DNA of 64,000 bases from Pseudomonadota bacterium (GTDB lineage Bacteria; Pseudomonadota; Gammaproteobacteria; Burkholderiales; Methylophilaceae): assembly GCA_029563075.1 (NCBI GenBank), contig JAKQTN010000033.1:62001-126000 (forward strand), in the 5' to 3' direction. Made by a program: the position numbers and the translations under genes. Positions 28,897-40,851 of the stretch are shown in pieces (position 1 is the first letter of the stretch; every line of letters starts with the position of its first letter). Below the pieces are notes generated by a model. It saw only the letters and a program-made list of their open reading frames with translations, did not search any database and was not told where the DNA came from.

Positions 28897-29027
28897 GGCT
28901 GAAATTATCCCATGAATATGGACGGTGATTTTACGAACCTAAATAAAGTATTGCGTTATGCTGCATATCTTGTTAGCCTTACGTTGCTGTAAAGTTTCAA
29001 TTCTGTCATTACTTTTAGGGAGGATGT

Positions 29028-29318
29028 ATGGATTTAGGGATGATTATTCAGTTAATAAGCGGCGCAGTTGGCGGTAACATCGCTGGCAGCCTGATGAAAA
29101 ACGCAAGCATGGGCACTGTGCTAAACTCAGTGATTGGTATTCTTGGCGGCGGTTTGGGCGGTCAATTACTCGGCATGCTGGGCATAGGTGGCGCTGCAGC
29201 AACGGGTGGCGGCATGGATATTGCTACTATTATCGGCCAAGTGGCTGGCGGTGGGGTGGGTGGTGGCGTATTGTTAGCCATCGTCGGCATGATTAAAAGC
29301 GCAATGGCGAAGCAATAG
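29028..29318 (+). CDS. Small glycine-zipper-rich membrane protein
   Basis: GGAV/GGG repeats with hydrophobic segments; good SD (GGGAGGA). Confidence 0.7.
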   Translation: MDLGMIIQLISGAVGGNIAGSLMKNASMGTVLNSVIGILGGGLGGQLLGMLGIGGAAATGGGMDIATIIGQVAGGGVGGGVLLAIVGMIKSAMAKQ

Positions 29319-29331
29319 CCATCAATCAAGT

Positions 29332-29362
29332 CTGCCCTGATCAACAATCGGGGCAGGTTTTC
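29332..29362 (+). terminator. Terminator after the glycine-rich small protein
   Basis: CTGCCC-N13-GGGCAG followed by GTTTTC. Confidence 0.6.
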
Positions 29363-29375
29363 AGTTTTAATTCTC

Positions 29376-29921
29376 ATGAAACATTTAATATTTTCAGCGC
29401 TATGTTTTTTTGCAGGCTTTGCTATCCCCGCGATGGCAGAACAGGCTGTATCTGAAAATGTAGCCGGGGTAACACTTTATCACGTGGATGAAAACAGCAT
29501 TCAGACACGATCCAGCAGCTGGCAGGACAAAGCGCAGGATGTGCTGATTAACGCATTAAGCCTGACCGGCATTAAATACAAATATGGTGGTAAATCACCT
29601 GAAACAGGCTTCGATTGCAGCGGTTTTGTGCGCTATGTGTTTCGCAATGCGGCCAATTTAACCTTGCCGCCTACCGCGCGCGCCATTAGCCAGATCGGAA
29701 AGACTGTCAAAAAAGACGAATTGCAGCCGGGTGACTTAGTGTTTTTTAATACACTCAAGTCCGCGTTTTCGCACGTTGGGATTTATATCGGCGACAACAA
29801 GTTTATTCACGCCCCCAGCACCGGCAAGGTGGTACGCGTAGAAAGCATGCAAGATGGCTACTGGGCCAAGCGCTTTAACGGCGCCCAGCGCTTAGATAAT
29901 GAAATTGAAAAGCTACATTAA
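29376..29921 (+). CDS. NlpC/P60 (C40) peptidoglycan hydrolase
   Basis: YKYGGKSPETGFDCSGFVRYVF, PGDLVFFNTLKSAFSHVGIYIGDNKFIHAP. Confidence 0.95.
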   Translation: MKHLIFSALCFFAGFAIPAMAEQAVSENVAGVTLYHVDENSIQTRSSSWQDKAQDVLINALSLTGIKYKYGGKSPETGFDCSGFVRYVFRNAANLTLPPTARAISQIGKTVKKDELQPGDLVFFNTLKSAFSHVGIYIGDNKFIHAPSTGKVVRVESMQDGYWAKRFNGAQRLDNEIEKLH

Positions 29922-29983
29922 AGCAAGCAGCCAAAAATCCAATAACTAATACGGCGCGATTGCTGCTGTGCCAGAGGCTAAAA

Positions 29984-30448
29984 CTATTCGTGAAATTTGG
30001 CCAGATCTCCTGGCTTGCGCAGCATTTTGTCCACCTCGCCCAAATGCAGTTCTTCCTGGTAAATCATTTCCCTGGCATATTCTTCCAGCATGACCGAATC
30101 GCCCTCAACCAGTTTTAGCAACGTTTTGTAGGCATTCAACGCTACCGATTCATGTGCTAATGATTCACGTAAAATATCACCAATGTCATGATTGTGCGTC
30201 TCTAACAACGGCCCTATGGAAAGTGATGGATGGCCGCCCAGATGCGTAATCAGTTCGCCCGCTTTATCCGCATGCGTAAGCGACTCGGCGGCCTGACCGC
30301 GCAGCCAGGATACGATGGGAATACGATTATATCCAAACACCATCAATGCATAGTGCGTGTAGCGCACCACCCCTGCCAACTCCAGTTCCAGAATAGTATT
30401 TAGCGCTTTTATAACTGCTGTATTGTTTGCTTGCTTCGCCATTTTCAT
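29984..30448 (-). CDS. Bacterioferritin-like ferritin protein
   Basis: NTILELELAGVVRYTHYALMVFG, AAESLTHADKAGELITHLGG, YQEELHLGEVDKML. Confidence 0.9.
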   Translation of the reverse strand: MKMAKQANNTAVIKALNTILELELAGVVRYTHYALMVFGYNRIPIVSWLRGQAAESLTHADKAGELITHLGGHPSLSIGPLLETHNHDIGDILRESLAHESVALNAYKTLLKLVEGDSVMLEEYAREMIYQEELHLGEVDKMLRKPGDLAKFHE

Positions 30449-30514
30449 TCTCCTTTAACTTACAGTACTGCCAATAATACACCTTGCGATTCCACACCGT
30501 GTTGGTATTTGATC

Positions 30515-30790
30515 TTATCGATCACTATGCCCCAAATCACGCGCCGGCGCTATCACATCGCGAATAAGCTGCTTGAGTTCTTTCGATTCCGGAAATCGCC
30601 CTGCCTCTTTGCGTGAGAATATCACCGCACCATTCAGCCGCACCTCAAACACGCCGCCCGTGCCGGGCAACAGGCTTACCGCCGCCAGCTCTGCTTCAAA
30701 TGTCATGAGCAGTTCCTGTGCCAGCCACGCCGCCCGCAGCAGCCATCTGCACTGCGTGCAATACTCAATCTCCACCCGATCATTCCTCAT
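30515..30790 (-). CDS. SelT/SelW/SelH (Rdx) family protein, Cys form
   Basis: MRNDRVEIEYCTQCRWLLRAAWLAQELL..., TGGVFEVRLNG, RFPESKELKQLIRD; start at 30790. Confidence 0.88.
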   Translation of the reverse strand: MRNDRVEIEYCTQCRWLLRAAWLAQELLMTFEAELAAVSLLPGTGGVFEVRLNGAVIFSRKEAGRFPESKELKQLIRDVIAPARDLGHSDR

Positions 30791-30946
30791 GTCCACCCTT
30801 GTCTTTGACCCACATTTTTGCTCCTGCTCTATTAAAATTACTTGAAATAGCGCAAAATGAACCATTGCTTTATTGTAAGCTCTTAGCTTAGCGTTGCCAT
30901 CAGTTCAAATGCAACAATTCAATAGTTTTGATAAAAAAGGGTATGC

Positions 30947-32371
30947 ATGCGGTCTTCTTTTGAAAAATTTGGTTTTATCGGCTCAGGCATCCTGATCGGT
31001 GTGCTTATCAGCCTTAACTTTTCCGCACTGGCGGAAAAAGTCGCGCCGTCACAATTGCCAATAGACGATTTGCGTGTGTTTGCGGAAGTGTTTGGCAAAG
31101 TCAAAAGTGATTATGTAGAACCGGTCGAAGACAAAAAACTGATAAACGAAGCCTTAACTGGCATGCTTTCCGGCCTGGATCCACATTCCACCTTTATGGA
31201 TGCCGATGCTTACAAGGATTTGCAGGCGGGTACGCAAGGCGAGTTTGGCGGCCTGGGCATCGAAGTGGCCATGGAAGATGGGCTGGTAAAAGTGGTTTCG
31301 CCCATTGAAGATAGCCCCGCTTACAAAGCTGGCCTGAAAAGCGGTGACCTGGTTATGAAACTGGACGATACGCAGGTGCGCGGCTTGACCTTGAACGAAG
31401 CCGTTAAAAAGATGCGCGGCAAGCCAGACACTAAAATCACACTCACTGTGTTGCGCAAAGGCGAACCGAAACCGCTTACCTTTAACTTGACGCGCGCCAT
31501 CATCAAAACACAAAGCGTCAAAAATAAATATATCGAGAAGGATTACGGCTACGTGCGCATTACCCAGTTTCAGGAACACACGGGCGAAGACTTAGCCAAG
31601 ACGCTTAAAGCCTTGCACGAGCAGAATAAAGGCCCGCTAAAAGGCCTGGTGCTGGATCTGCGCAACAACCCGGGCGGCTTGCTGGATGCTGCGGTTGGAG
31701 TATCGGCTGCCTTCTTGCCTAAAGATAATCTGGTAGTGTATACAGAAGGCCGCGTGGCCGACTCCAAAATGCGCCTTAACGCAAACCCCCTTGATTATGC
31801 GCGCCGTGGCAAAGGGGATTACCTAAAAGACCTGCCTGCCGACTACAAAAAAACACCTATCGTTGTATTGGTTAACGCTGGCTCCGCTTCGGCTTCCGAA
31901 ATTGTGGCAGGCGCTTTGCAGGACCATAAACGCGCGACGATTTTGGGAGCGCAAAGCTTCGGCAAAGGCTCTGTACAGACCATCCTGCCAATGAACAACG
32001 GCAGTGCCATCAAACTGACTACGGCACGTTACTTCACGCCAAATGGCCGCTCGATTCAAGCCAAGGGCATTGTGCCGGATATTATTGTAGATGACGGCTC
32101 TGACCAATCGAACAATCTGCACGAAGCTGATTTGGCCAAACATTTATCCAACCCAAAAGATGCGGATGCTAATGTACCTGCTGAAGTTAAAGATCCGGCC
32201 AAAGAAGCTGCCGCCAAAGACAAACTGAACGAGAAAAAATTTGCAGAGCAAAAAGGGCCGATCGAACCCGCCAGCGCAGATGACATTCAATTTGCGCAAG
32301 CTATGAATGTGCTGAAAGGTTTGCCGGTTCAGAAAACGCCAGAAATAAAACCGGTGGAAGCTACCAAATAA
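30947..32371 (+). CDS. ctpA: C-terminal processing peptidase (S41)
   Basis: PDZ GLGIEVAMEDGLVKVVSPIEDSPAYKAGLKSGD; LVNAGSASASEIVAGALQDHKRATILGAQSFGKGSVQ. Confidence 0.95.
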   Translation: MRSSFEKFGFIGSGILIGVLISLNFSALAEKVAPSQLPIDDLRVFAEVFGKVKSDYVEPVEDKKLINEALTGMLSGLDPHSTFMDADAYKDLQAGTQGEFGGLGIEVAMEDGLVKVVSPIEDSPAYKAGLKSGDLVMKLDDTQVRGLTLNEAVKKMRGKPDTKITLTVLRKGEPKPLTFNLTRAIIKTQSVKNKYIEKDYGYVRITQFQEHTGEDLAKTLKALHEQNKGPLKGLVLDLRNNPGGLLDAAVGVSAAFLPKDNLVVYTEGRVADSKMRLNANPLDYARRGKGDYLKDLPADYKKTPIVVLVNAGSASASEIVAGALQDHKRATILGAQSFGKGSVQTILPMNNGSAIKLTTARYFTPNGRSIQAKGIVPDIIVDDGSDQSNNLHEADLAKHLSNPKDADANVPAEVKDPAKEAAAKDKLNEKKFAEQKGPIEPASADDIQFAQAMNVLKGLPVQKTPEIKPVEATK

Positions 32372-32388
32372 ATTTTCATGTTCTGCCG

Positions 32389-32422
32389 AGCCCTGCTTTA
32401 TTATTAAAGCAGGGCTTTGTTT
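32389..32422 (+). terminator. Terminator after ctpA
   Basis: AGCCCTGCTTTA-ttat-TAAAGCAGGGCTTTGTTTT. Confidence 0.85.
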
Positions 32423-32485
32423 TATGATGGGCTCAAATAACAAATCTGCGGTGACATATTACCGGAATTGGATTAAACTCAATTG

Positions 32486-33109
32486 ATGTTATTGGACAAA
32501 TTAATTACTTCGTTTGACAAGGGGCTACGCACCATTTTTGCAGTCGGCATTGGCGCTAGACCGCGCCCGGATGCGCATTTGGAAGATGCAGCACTTGATA
32601 AAGCCAGCAAACACCATGCGGCCGCATTAATGCGGATTAACCATGTAGGCGAAGTATGCGCGCAAGCACTATATAGCGGCCAGGCATTAACCTCGCGTAA
32701 TCTGCAAATTGTAAAAGCGCTGGAACATGCAGCTGACGAAGAAACCGACCATCTGGCCTGGTGCGAAGCTCGCATTAAAGAACTTGGCGGGCGCAAAAGT
32801 CTGCTCAATCCCGTCTGGTATGCGGGCAGTTTTACACTGGGCGCAATGGCAGGTGCGCTGGGCGACAAATGGAACCTGGGCTTTCTGGCGGAAACAGAGA
32901 ACCAAGTATCGATACATTTACAAAATCATTTGAGCCAACTCAATGAAACCGACCTTAAAACGCGTACAATCCTACTCCAAATGCAGCAGGATGAAACAGC
33001 GCATGCACAAGAGGCCATCCAGCTTGGCGCGAGCGAGCTGCCCGCGCTAGTTAAGGCTGGCATGAGGTTCGCTTCTAAAATCATGACCAGAACCGCTTAT
33101 TATGTTTAA
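32486..33109 (+). CDS. coq7: Demethoxyubiquinone hydroxylase Coq7
   Basis: [56 protein letters not shown] di-iron motifs. Confidence 0.95.
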   Translation: MLLDKLITSFDKGLRTIFAVGIGARPRPDAHLEDAALDKASKHHAAALMRINHVGEVCAQALYSGQALTSRNLQIVKALEHAADEETDHLAWCEARIKELGGRKSLLNPVWYAGSFTLGAMAGALGDKWNLGFLAETENQVSIHLQNHLSQLNETDLKTRTILLQMQQDETAHAQEAIQLGASELPALVKAGMRFASKIMTRTAYYV

Positions 33110-33132
33110 TCGTTTAAGGCAAATAATTTAAG

Positions 33133-33462
33133 GTGAGCATGCAAAAATTCAGTGATGTTTTACTTACACTCGATAGCGCCGATGACGTGCAACGCATTGA
33201 GCTTTACTATGAAAATGGCGAGCCTGCAGGAGTTATCGAAAACAAGCCTGGCAGCCAGGGCTCGATTAAGGTTTATAACCATTTGTATAGAATGTATGGC
33301 GGCATTACATTAGATGCCGCTGTTGAAGGATTAGCACTGTACGCTGAACACACGGAAGATGCCGAAAACTGCCCGGGCAAACACCCAAATGTAGACAGGC
33401 TACTAAACGTACTGGAAAACGAAGCGCCTTTAGACGTAAAGATTATTACGAACAATCCCTAG
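33133..33462 (+). CDS. DUF2322-like protein
   Basis: GSIKVYNHLYRMYGGITLDAAVEGLALYAEHTEDAENCPGKHPNVDRLL. Confidence 0.8.
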   Translation: MSMQKFSDVLLTLDSADDVQRIELYYENGEPAGVIENKPGSQGSIKVYNHLYRMYGGITLDAAVEGLALYAEHTEDAENCPGKHPNVDRLLNVLENEAPLDVKIITNNP

Positions 33463-33487
33463 CCAAAATATAGGGCTAGGGATTTTC
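33455..33487. terminator. Terminator-like hairpin between convergent genes
   Basis: ATCCCTAGCC-N9-GGCTAGGGAT followed by TTTC. Confidence 0.6.
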
Positions 33488-33901
33488 GGCAGTTCTTATC
33501 TCAAAGTCATGCGTGATTTCCACGCTTTTACTCAACATAATCGAAGCAGAGCAATATTTTTCTGCCGACAATTTCACCGCACGCTCCACTTGTGTCGCAT
33601 TCAAATTATTGCCGGTAACCACAAAATGCACATGAATTTTGGTAAACACTTTTGGGATTTCGTCTGCACGCGTCGCATCGATTTCCGCTACACAATCGAC
33701 AATCGGCTGACGCGCCTTTTTCAATATCGTCACCACATCAAACGAGGTGCAGCCGCCCATACCGATGAGCAACATCTCCATCGGGCGCATGCCGATGTTA
33801 CGGCCGCCGTTTTCAGACGCCCCATCAAGCACTACGGCATGTCCTGTCTCTGATTCGCCGACAAAACACACCCCTTCCACCCATTTCACACGTACTTTCA
33901 T
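33476..33901 (-). CDS. OsmC-family protein
   Basis: GMRPMEMLLIGMGGCTSFDVVTILKK, AVKLSAEKYCSASIMLSKSVEITH. Confidence 0.93.
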   Translation of the reverse strand: MKVRVKWVEGVCFVGESETGHAVVLDGASENGGRNIGMRPMEMLLIGMGGCTSFDVVTILKKARQPIVDCVAEIDATRADEIPKVFTKIHVHFVVTGNNLNATQVERAVKLSAEKYCSASIMLSKSVEITHDFEIRTAENP

Positions 33902-34383
33902 TATTTAACGTCCAGCAATTCAACATCAAATATTAAAATCGCATTTGGCGGAATGACGCCCCCTGCGCCACGTGCGCCGTAACCCATTTCCGGTGGAATA
34001 ATCAGAGTGCGCTTACCGCCGATTTTCATGCCCGCAAAACCTTCATCCCAGCCCTGTATCACCTGACCGGCGCCCAAAGCAAAATCAAATGGTTGTTTTC
34101 GGTCTAAACTACTATCGAATTTTTTGCCTTTTTTGTCGGCCGCTGCCGCATCATACAACCAGCCTGTGTAATGCACGCTGATGTTAAAACCGGGCTCGGC
34201 TTCGCGGCCTGTGCCAACCTGTGTATCAATTTTTTTCAGTTCTGTAATGTTGGTCTCTGTGATACTTTCAGTCATTGCGGGTTCCTGTGTAGTAGTTGTT
34301 GATTCGGCTTTGCAAGCATTGAGCGACAATGCAAAAGCACTTGCTAACAAAAGATTAAATAGCTTCATATTCACCTTAAACAT
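33901..34383 (-). CDS. FKBP-type peptidyl-prolyl isomerase (lipoprotein)
   Basis: ALSLNACKAE lipobox; VHYTGWLYD, FDSSLDRKQPFDFALGAGQVIQGWDEGFAGMKIGGKRTLIIPPEMGYG. Confidence 0.95.
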   Translation of the reverse strand: MFKVNMKLFNLLLASAFALSLNACKAESTTTTQEPAMTESITETNITELKKIDTQVGTGREAEPGFNISVHYTGWLYDAAAADKKGKKFDSSLDRKQPFDFALGAGQVIQGWDEGFAGMKIGGKRTLIIPPEMGYGARGAGGVIPPNAILIFDVELLDVK

Positions 34384-34461
34384 AAATATCGCTTAAACAA
34401 ATGAAACGCTATGATACCGCAAACTCATGCAAGTTCGCGCAACTACAACAAGACAACAGTC

Positions 34462-35880
34462 CTATGGCTGCTGATGCACCCATTCAATCAGCGCATCCTG
34501 GGCGCTTTTACTTGCAGCTGCATTCGCATGATTTACCAGCATCACCAGCACATGGCGATGACTGTTCGCATCTATTTCATAACCTGCAATGGCGCTCACG
34601 CCGTCTATCGAACCTGTTTTCAGGTGAGCACGGCCACTCGACTGGCTTTCATTTAGGCGCTTTTTGACTGTGCCATCTTGTGCCAAAATGGGCAATGACG
34701 CCATCAATTCCGGCATCACCGGACTATTGTAAGCGCTTACCAACATGCGGCCTAAATGCTCTGCACTGATGCGCTCGATGCGCGACAAGCCGGAACCGTT
34801 TTCAACCACCAGTTCATTAAAGTCAAAGCTTTTCGTCATGAGCCAGCTATTAATAGCGGCAACGCCTTTGCCTTCAGTCGCCGGCATGCAACTTCTCTCT
34901 ACGCCAATAGTCAACAGCAACTGGCGCGCCATCAGATTGTTGCTCCATTTGTTGATGTCACGAATCACATAGCCCAATGGATCAGAATACTGCACAAGCA
35001 CTTTAACCGCGTTGCCTGGTGTATCTTGCACCTTAAGCGCCCCGTTAAACTTGCCGCCAAGCTCACGCCACAGTTTTCTAAATGTGTAAAACGCATATTT
35101 TTCGTCGTTAAACACACTCAGCTCCAAATAGCGCTCGCCACAATCCGGCGAAAACGTGCCGTTAAATGTGACTACCGCCCTATTCTCAGGCGCTTTCACT
35201 GTATACCCAAACCGGCTACGCCAATCGCCGCAAGCTTCCTGCGAACGTTTCAAGTTGTTAACGATCTGGATTTCAGGCAGTTCAAACTCTTGGTTAATGC
35301 TCACACTATTTTCGTCAGCCGTAAACTTGAAACTGGTATTGCGCCCACCCACCAAAAATGCACTGGGCATGGCGTTATAAGCACGCCATATTTCATCATC
35401 AAACGTGCTTCTATCGCCGATATTTTTTGCAAAATAGCTTTTATCGAGAATTAAATCGCCTTTAATTCGCTTAACGCCAGCCTGTTGCACGCCCATCAGC
35501 AGACGCCAGAACTCCTGTGCCTTGAAGCTTGGATCACCATACCCTTTAATGATGAGGTTGCCGTTTAAGACACCTTTTTCTATATTGCCATCCCTATAGA
35601 CTTCCGTCTTCCAGCGATAAGCAGGCGTAAGCAAATCCAGTGCCGCATTGGTGGTCACCAGTTTCATTAGCGAGGCCGGATTCATGCTCCTATCCGCATT
35701 GTGGCTAAGAATCGGGCTATTACTCTCGACTGCCTGCACATATATCGCCACGTTTTGCTGTGGAATCCCTGCTTTTTTAAGCGCCTCAGCCACGGTTACC
35801 GGAAGTTCGGCATGCGCATGCAAACTGGCCAATATCAAGCTGGTGAAAACCAAGAACCTTCTCAATCCATATTCATTCAT
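34462..35880 (-). CDS. dacB: D-alanyl-D-alanine carboxypeptidase/endopeptidase (S13)
   Basis: MNPASLMKLVTTNAALDLLTPAYRWKTE (SxxK), NGSGLSRIERISAEHLG, HLKTGSIDGVSAIAGYE (KTG). Confidence 0.93.
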   Translation of the reverse strand: MNEYGLRRFLVFTSLILASLHAHAELPVTVAEALKKAGIPQQNVAIYVQAVESNSPILSHNADRSMNPASLMKLVTTNAALDLLTPAYRWKTEVYRDGNIEKGVLNGNLIIKGYGDPSFKAQEFWRLLMGVQQAGVKRIKGDLILDKSYFAKNIGDRSTFDDEIWRAYNAMPSAFLVGGRNTSFKFTADENSVSINQEFELPEIQIVNNLKRSQEACGDWRSRFGYTVKAPENRAVVTFNGTFSPDCGERYLELSVFNDEKYAFYTFRKLWRELGGKFNGALKVQDTPGNAVKVLVQYSDPLGYVIRDINKWSNNLMARQLLLTIGVERSCMPATEGKGVAAINSWLMTKSFDFNELVVENGSGLSRIERISAEHLGRMLVSAYNSPVMPELMASLPILAQDGTVKKRLNESQSSGRAHLKTGSIDGVSAIAGYEIDANSHRHVLVMLVNHANAAASKSAQDALIEWVHQQP

Positions 35881-37181
35881 ACAGAACTTTTTACCGCTGC
35901 TAAAGTGGCTTCCGCCATAAAATCAATTTCAGTTTCTGTAATCGTGTATGGTGGCATCCAATATACGGTGCTGCCTATCGGGCGCAATAGTAAACCCCGC
36001 TTTGTTGCAGCTTGATAGCATTGCCTGGCAAACAGCGCATTCTGAGTCATGACATCAAAGGCAAATATCATACCCTGATGGCGTATATGCCTGATTGGCA
36101 GGTCAGTGAGCACTTGCATTCTTGCTTGTATCAACGCTGATTTTTCACGATTCTCTTGTATGATCTGATCCGTTTCAAAAATCGCCAATGTCGCCAATGC
36201 TGCACTGCATGCCAGTGGATTGCCGGTGTAGCTGTGGCTATGCAAAAATCCTTTTGCCGTGCTGTCATCATAAAACGCCTGGTAAATTTTATCTGTGATG
36301 AGTACGGCAGATAAGGGTAAGTATCCCCCTGTAATGCCTTTGGATAAGCAGATATAATCAGCTGTAATATCTGCCTGTTCGCATGCAAACATCGTTCCAG
36401 TGCGCCCAAACCCCACCGCAATTTCATCAGCAATCAAATGCACATCATATTTAGTGCAGATCTCGCGTACTTTGTTCAAGTATATCGGGTGATACATGCC
36501 CATGCCCGCTGCGCACTGTACTAACGGCTCGACGATAAAAGCGGCTATTTCGTGATGATGCTCACTCACATACTGCTCGAGCTTTTCCGCACAACGCAAC
36601 GCAAAGGCTTCTGTACTTTCACCCACCTCGGCTAACCTGAAATCCGGACTGGGCATTTGCACTGACTGCATTAACAATGGCGCGTAGGTATCCTTAAAAA
36701 TCGCCACATCGGTCACCCCCAGCGCGCCCAATGTCTCGCCGTGGTAACTATTCTGCAGACTGATAAACTTTGTTTTGCTGTTTTTTCCGCTGTTGCGCCA
36801 GTAATGAAAGCTCATCTTGAGCGCAATTTCAGTCGCGCTTGCGCCGTCACTGGCATAAAACGCATGCCCTAAACCCGTAAGCTTGGAAAGCTTTTCAGAT
36901 AATTCAATCACAGGTTCATGCGTGAACCCGGCGAGCATTACATGCTCTAGGTTATCTAGCTGCTGCTTGATGGCATCCTTAATGCGCGGGTTATTATGCC
37001 CGAACAGATTCACCCACCATGAACTCACCGCATCCAGATAGCGCTTGCCGTCAGCATCGTACAGCCAGACGCCATCGCCCTTTTTAATCGGAATCAGCGG
37101 AAATTGCTCGTGCTGCTTCATCTGCGTGCAAGGATGCCACACAGATTGCAAGCTACGGTTAAGAAGCGCTTGATTAGTCAT
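35877..37181 (-). CDS. bioA: Adenosylmethionine-8-amino-7-oxononanoate aminotransferase
   Basis: SVWHPCTQMKQHEQFPLIPIKKGDGVWLYD, HLIADEIAVGFGRTGTMFACEQA, LSKGITGGYLPLSAVL. Confidence 0.95.
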   Translation of the reverse strand: MTNQALLNRSLQSVWHPCTQMKQHEQFPLIPIKKGDGVWLYDADGKRYLDAVSSWWVNLFGHNNPRIKDAIKQQLDNLEHVMLAGFTHEPVIELSEKLSKLTGLGHAFYASDGASATEIALKMSFHYWRNSGKNSKTKFISLQNSYHGETLGALGVTDVAIFKDTYAPLLMQSVQMPSPDFRLAEVGESTEAFALRCAEKLEQYVSEHHHEIAAFIVEPLVQCAAGMGMYHPIYLNKVREICTKYDVHLIADEIAVGFGRTGTMFACEQADITADYICLSKGITGGYLPLSAVLITDKIYQAFYDDSTAKGFLHSHSYTGNPLACSAALATLAIFETDQIIQENREKSALIQARMQVLTDLPIRHIRHQGMIFAFDVMTQNALFARQCYQAATKRGLLLRPIGSTVYWMPPYTITETEIDFMAEATLAAVKSSV

Positions 37182-37298
37182 ATATGGCTATTATGCCCTA
37201 CCCTCACTACAAATGGCACAACCGCAACCCAGCTCAGCTTTATTCCAAACACAATTGATTAACAACAATTTGTAACGCTTTGATTGTATTGATTTGTG

Positions 37299-37327
37299 TT
37301 GACTGTTTTTATAAAAATAGATAAGAT
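37299..37327 (+). promoter_or_regulatory. Candidate sigma70 promoter TTGACT-N17-TAAGAT
   Basis: -35 37299-37304, -10 37322-37327; upstream of the 37367 gene. Confidence 0.65.
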
Positions 37328-37366
37328 AGACATCCTAAATAACAAATCATTATATGGTGGACTGAA

Positions 37367-37774
37367 ATGCGCTATTTTTGGTTAGTTTTTCTTATATTGA
37401 CTAACGTGGCAACTTTATCCGGCTGCGTGGCAGCGGCTACTACCGCAGCCGGTGTAGGTGGCTCTGCAGCAATCACGCACACTATCAATGGAATCACCTA
37501 CCGCACCTTCACCTACCCGCCTGCTAAAGTCAGGATTGCTACCATCCGCGCATTGGAGCGCATGCAAATCAAACTAGTCTCCGATAGCATGCAAGAAAAA
37601 AGCAATATCCGCTTCGTAACCGCAAAATCAAGCGAACGTAGAATTGAAATTCAGCTGGAACCCATCAGCCCCAATACCACGCGCATGCGCGTGATTGCAA
37701 AAGGTTCTGGAATTTTTTATGATGCGTCTACCGCTGAAGAAATTATCCAGCAGACAAAGATTTCTTTAGGCTGA
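37367..37774 (+). CDS. DUF3568-like lipoprotein
   Basis: Lipobox TLSGCVAA; conserved small lipoprotein features. Confidence 0.7.
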   Translation: MRYFWLVFLILTNVATLSGCVAAATTAAGVGGSAAITHTINGITYRTFTYPPAKVRIATIRALERMQIKLVSDSMQEKSNIRFVTAKSSERRIEIQLEPISPNTTRMRVIAKGSGIFYDASTAEEIIQQTKISLG

Positions 37775-37786
37775 TCTTCAGCAGTT

Positions 37787-38362
37787 TTAATGCAGTGTTT
37801 TTTTCACGCTCGCTTCAGAGACCAACGGCATCTGTGTTTGTGCTTGAGCGACTGCGCCCATTTCCCAGGCGGCTTCCTTGCAGGTCAGCTGCAACATATT
37901 GCACAGCGCCAGAATAAGCTCCTGTGTTAAATTCATGCGTACCGTGATGCCTTCTAGGCATGGCATTTCAAGCATAAGCGGTTTCTGCGCCTGACGGACA
38001 AGGAGGACATTGGTCGCCAGCATGGCGCCATTGTTAACCATTTCTTTTCTAGGCTGATATTCGGTTGTAAAATCCATTTTCTGTAACTTTTCGGCCACCT
38101 GCATCTCGTGCTTAAACTGCTCTACTGCGCGCTCTGGCACCTCCTCTGCCTGAATAGACGTTGCAGTAGGGATATGTGCTTCGTTATTCAATAACTGCCA
38201 AATCCGCCTGGCCATACGATAAGTCAGCCATACCAACAGCTCAGAATTGTCCGCCAGCCCCACGCGCAGCAGCAACCTGTCCTGCTCGGCGTTATAGCCC
38301 AGATTGATCTGTTGAATTGCAGCTTCTGGCTGGTTTACAGCTGCTAGGTTTTGCTCTGCCAA
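37787..38362 (-). CDS. Conserved hypothetical protein
   Basis: 191-aa ORF: INLGYNAEQDRLLLRVGLADNSELLVWLTYRMARRIWQLLN. Confidence 0.7.
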   Translation of the reverse strand: MAEQNLAAVNQPEAAIQQINLGYNAEQDRLLLRVGLADNSELLVWLTYRMARRIWQLLNNEAHIPTATSIQAEEVPERAVEQFKHEMQVAEKLQKMDFTTEYQPRKEMVNNGAMLATNVLLVRQAQKPLMLEMPCLEGITVRMNLTQELILALCNMLQLTCKEAAWEMGAVAQAQTQMPLVSEASVKKTLH

Positions 38363-38407
38363 GATAGCTTCCTATCAATTTTTAATGTCATTTTTTATCA
38401 ATTTACC

Positions 38408-38435
38408 CTTGAAATTAATTTAATTAGCCCCAAGT
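38408..38435 (+). promoter_or_regulatory. Sigma32-type heat-shock promoter of groESL
   Basis: CTTGAAA-N13-CCCCAAGT. Confidence 0.75.
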
Positions 38436-38462
38436 TTAGCAATCAAGGCATGCGAGTGCTAA
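38436..38462 (+). promoter_or_regulatory. CIRCE element (HrcA operator)
   Basis: TTAGCAATC-N9-GAGTGCTAA, one mismatch to the TTAGCACTC-N9-GAGTGCTAA consensus. Confidence 0.88.
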
Positions 38463-38521
38463 AATGCCGCGTTGCCTAAGCAATTTAAAAACTTACATAG
38501 TAACCCATTAGGAGAAATTGA

Positions 38522-38809
38522 ATGAAAATTCGTCCATTACACGATCGCGTTATTGTAAAACGCTCCGAAGAAGAACGCACCACCGCATCAGGTATCGTCA
38601 TTCCAGATTCTGCCACCGAGAAACCAGATCAAGGCGTAGTGCAAGCCGTCGGCAACGGCAAACGTGACGACAGTGGCAAAATCATTGCGCTAGATGTAAA
38701 AGTTGGCGACAAAGTCTTATTCGGTAAATACGCTGGCCAAACCGTCAAAGTAGATGGCGAAGAATTACTGGTGATGCGCGAAGAAGACATCATGGCGATT
38801 GTTGAGTAA
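38522..38809 (+). CDS. groES: Co-chaperonin GroES
   Basis: [31 protein letters not shown]... Confidence 0.98.
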   Translation: MKIRPLHDRVIVKRSEEERTTASGIVIPDSATEKPDQGVVQAVGNGKRDDSGKIIALDVKVGDKVLFGKYAGQTVKVDGEELLVMREEDIMAIVE

Positions 38810-38957
38810 TTAAATGGTTACGACGACACATCGCGTTGTTGCTCAAATGCTATCAGGCCTGCTGTACTCAAATGTACTATCTGCGCCCGATGCGCTTTTC
38901 GCGCCTAGTGCTGTATTCGTCTCATCAGTTTAATTTCGTTTAACTTGATTCATTTAA

Positions 38958-40616
<1,659 letters not shown>

Positions 40617-40711
40617 TCCATTCTTCATTGCTTCAGTGAGGCATTGTTGGCTAGCCTCACTTTCGAACTGAAGTTGGATTTGCATTTTTAACCATTGCAA
40701 ATTCCAAAACT

Positions 40712-40740
40712 AAAAAGCCTCGCAATTGCGGGGCTTTTTT
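40712..40740 (+). terminator. groESL terminator
   Basis: AAAAAGCCTCGCAATTGCGGGGCTTTTTT. Confidence 0.9.
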
Positions 40741-40816
40741 ATGCCTCAAATAGATTGAGTAAAAATTACACTTAGTTTACACTTCGATGCAAGTCAGCTA
40801 CAAATTGACAAAGCTC

Positions 40817-40851
40817 AAAAAAAGCCCCGATTAAGGGGATTAAATCGGGGC
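40817..40851 (-). terminator. Rho-independent terminator of the putative sRNA
   Basis: Minus strand GCCCCGATT-TAATCCCCTT-AATCGGGGC-TTTTTTT; no minus-strand CDS ends here. Confidence 0.8.
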
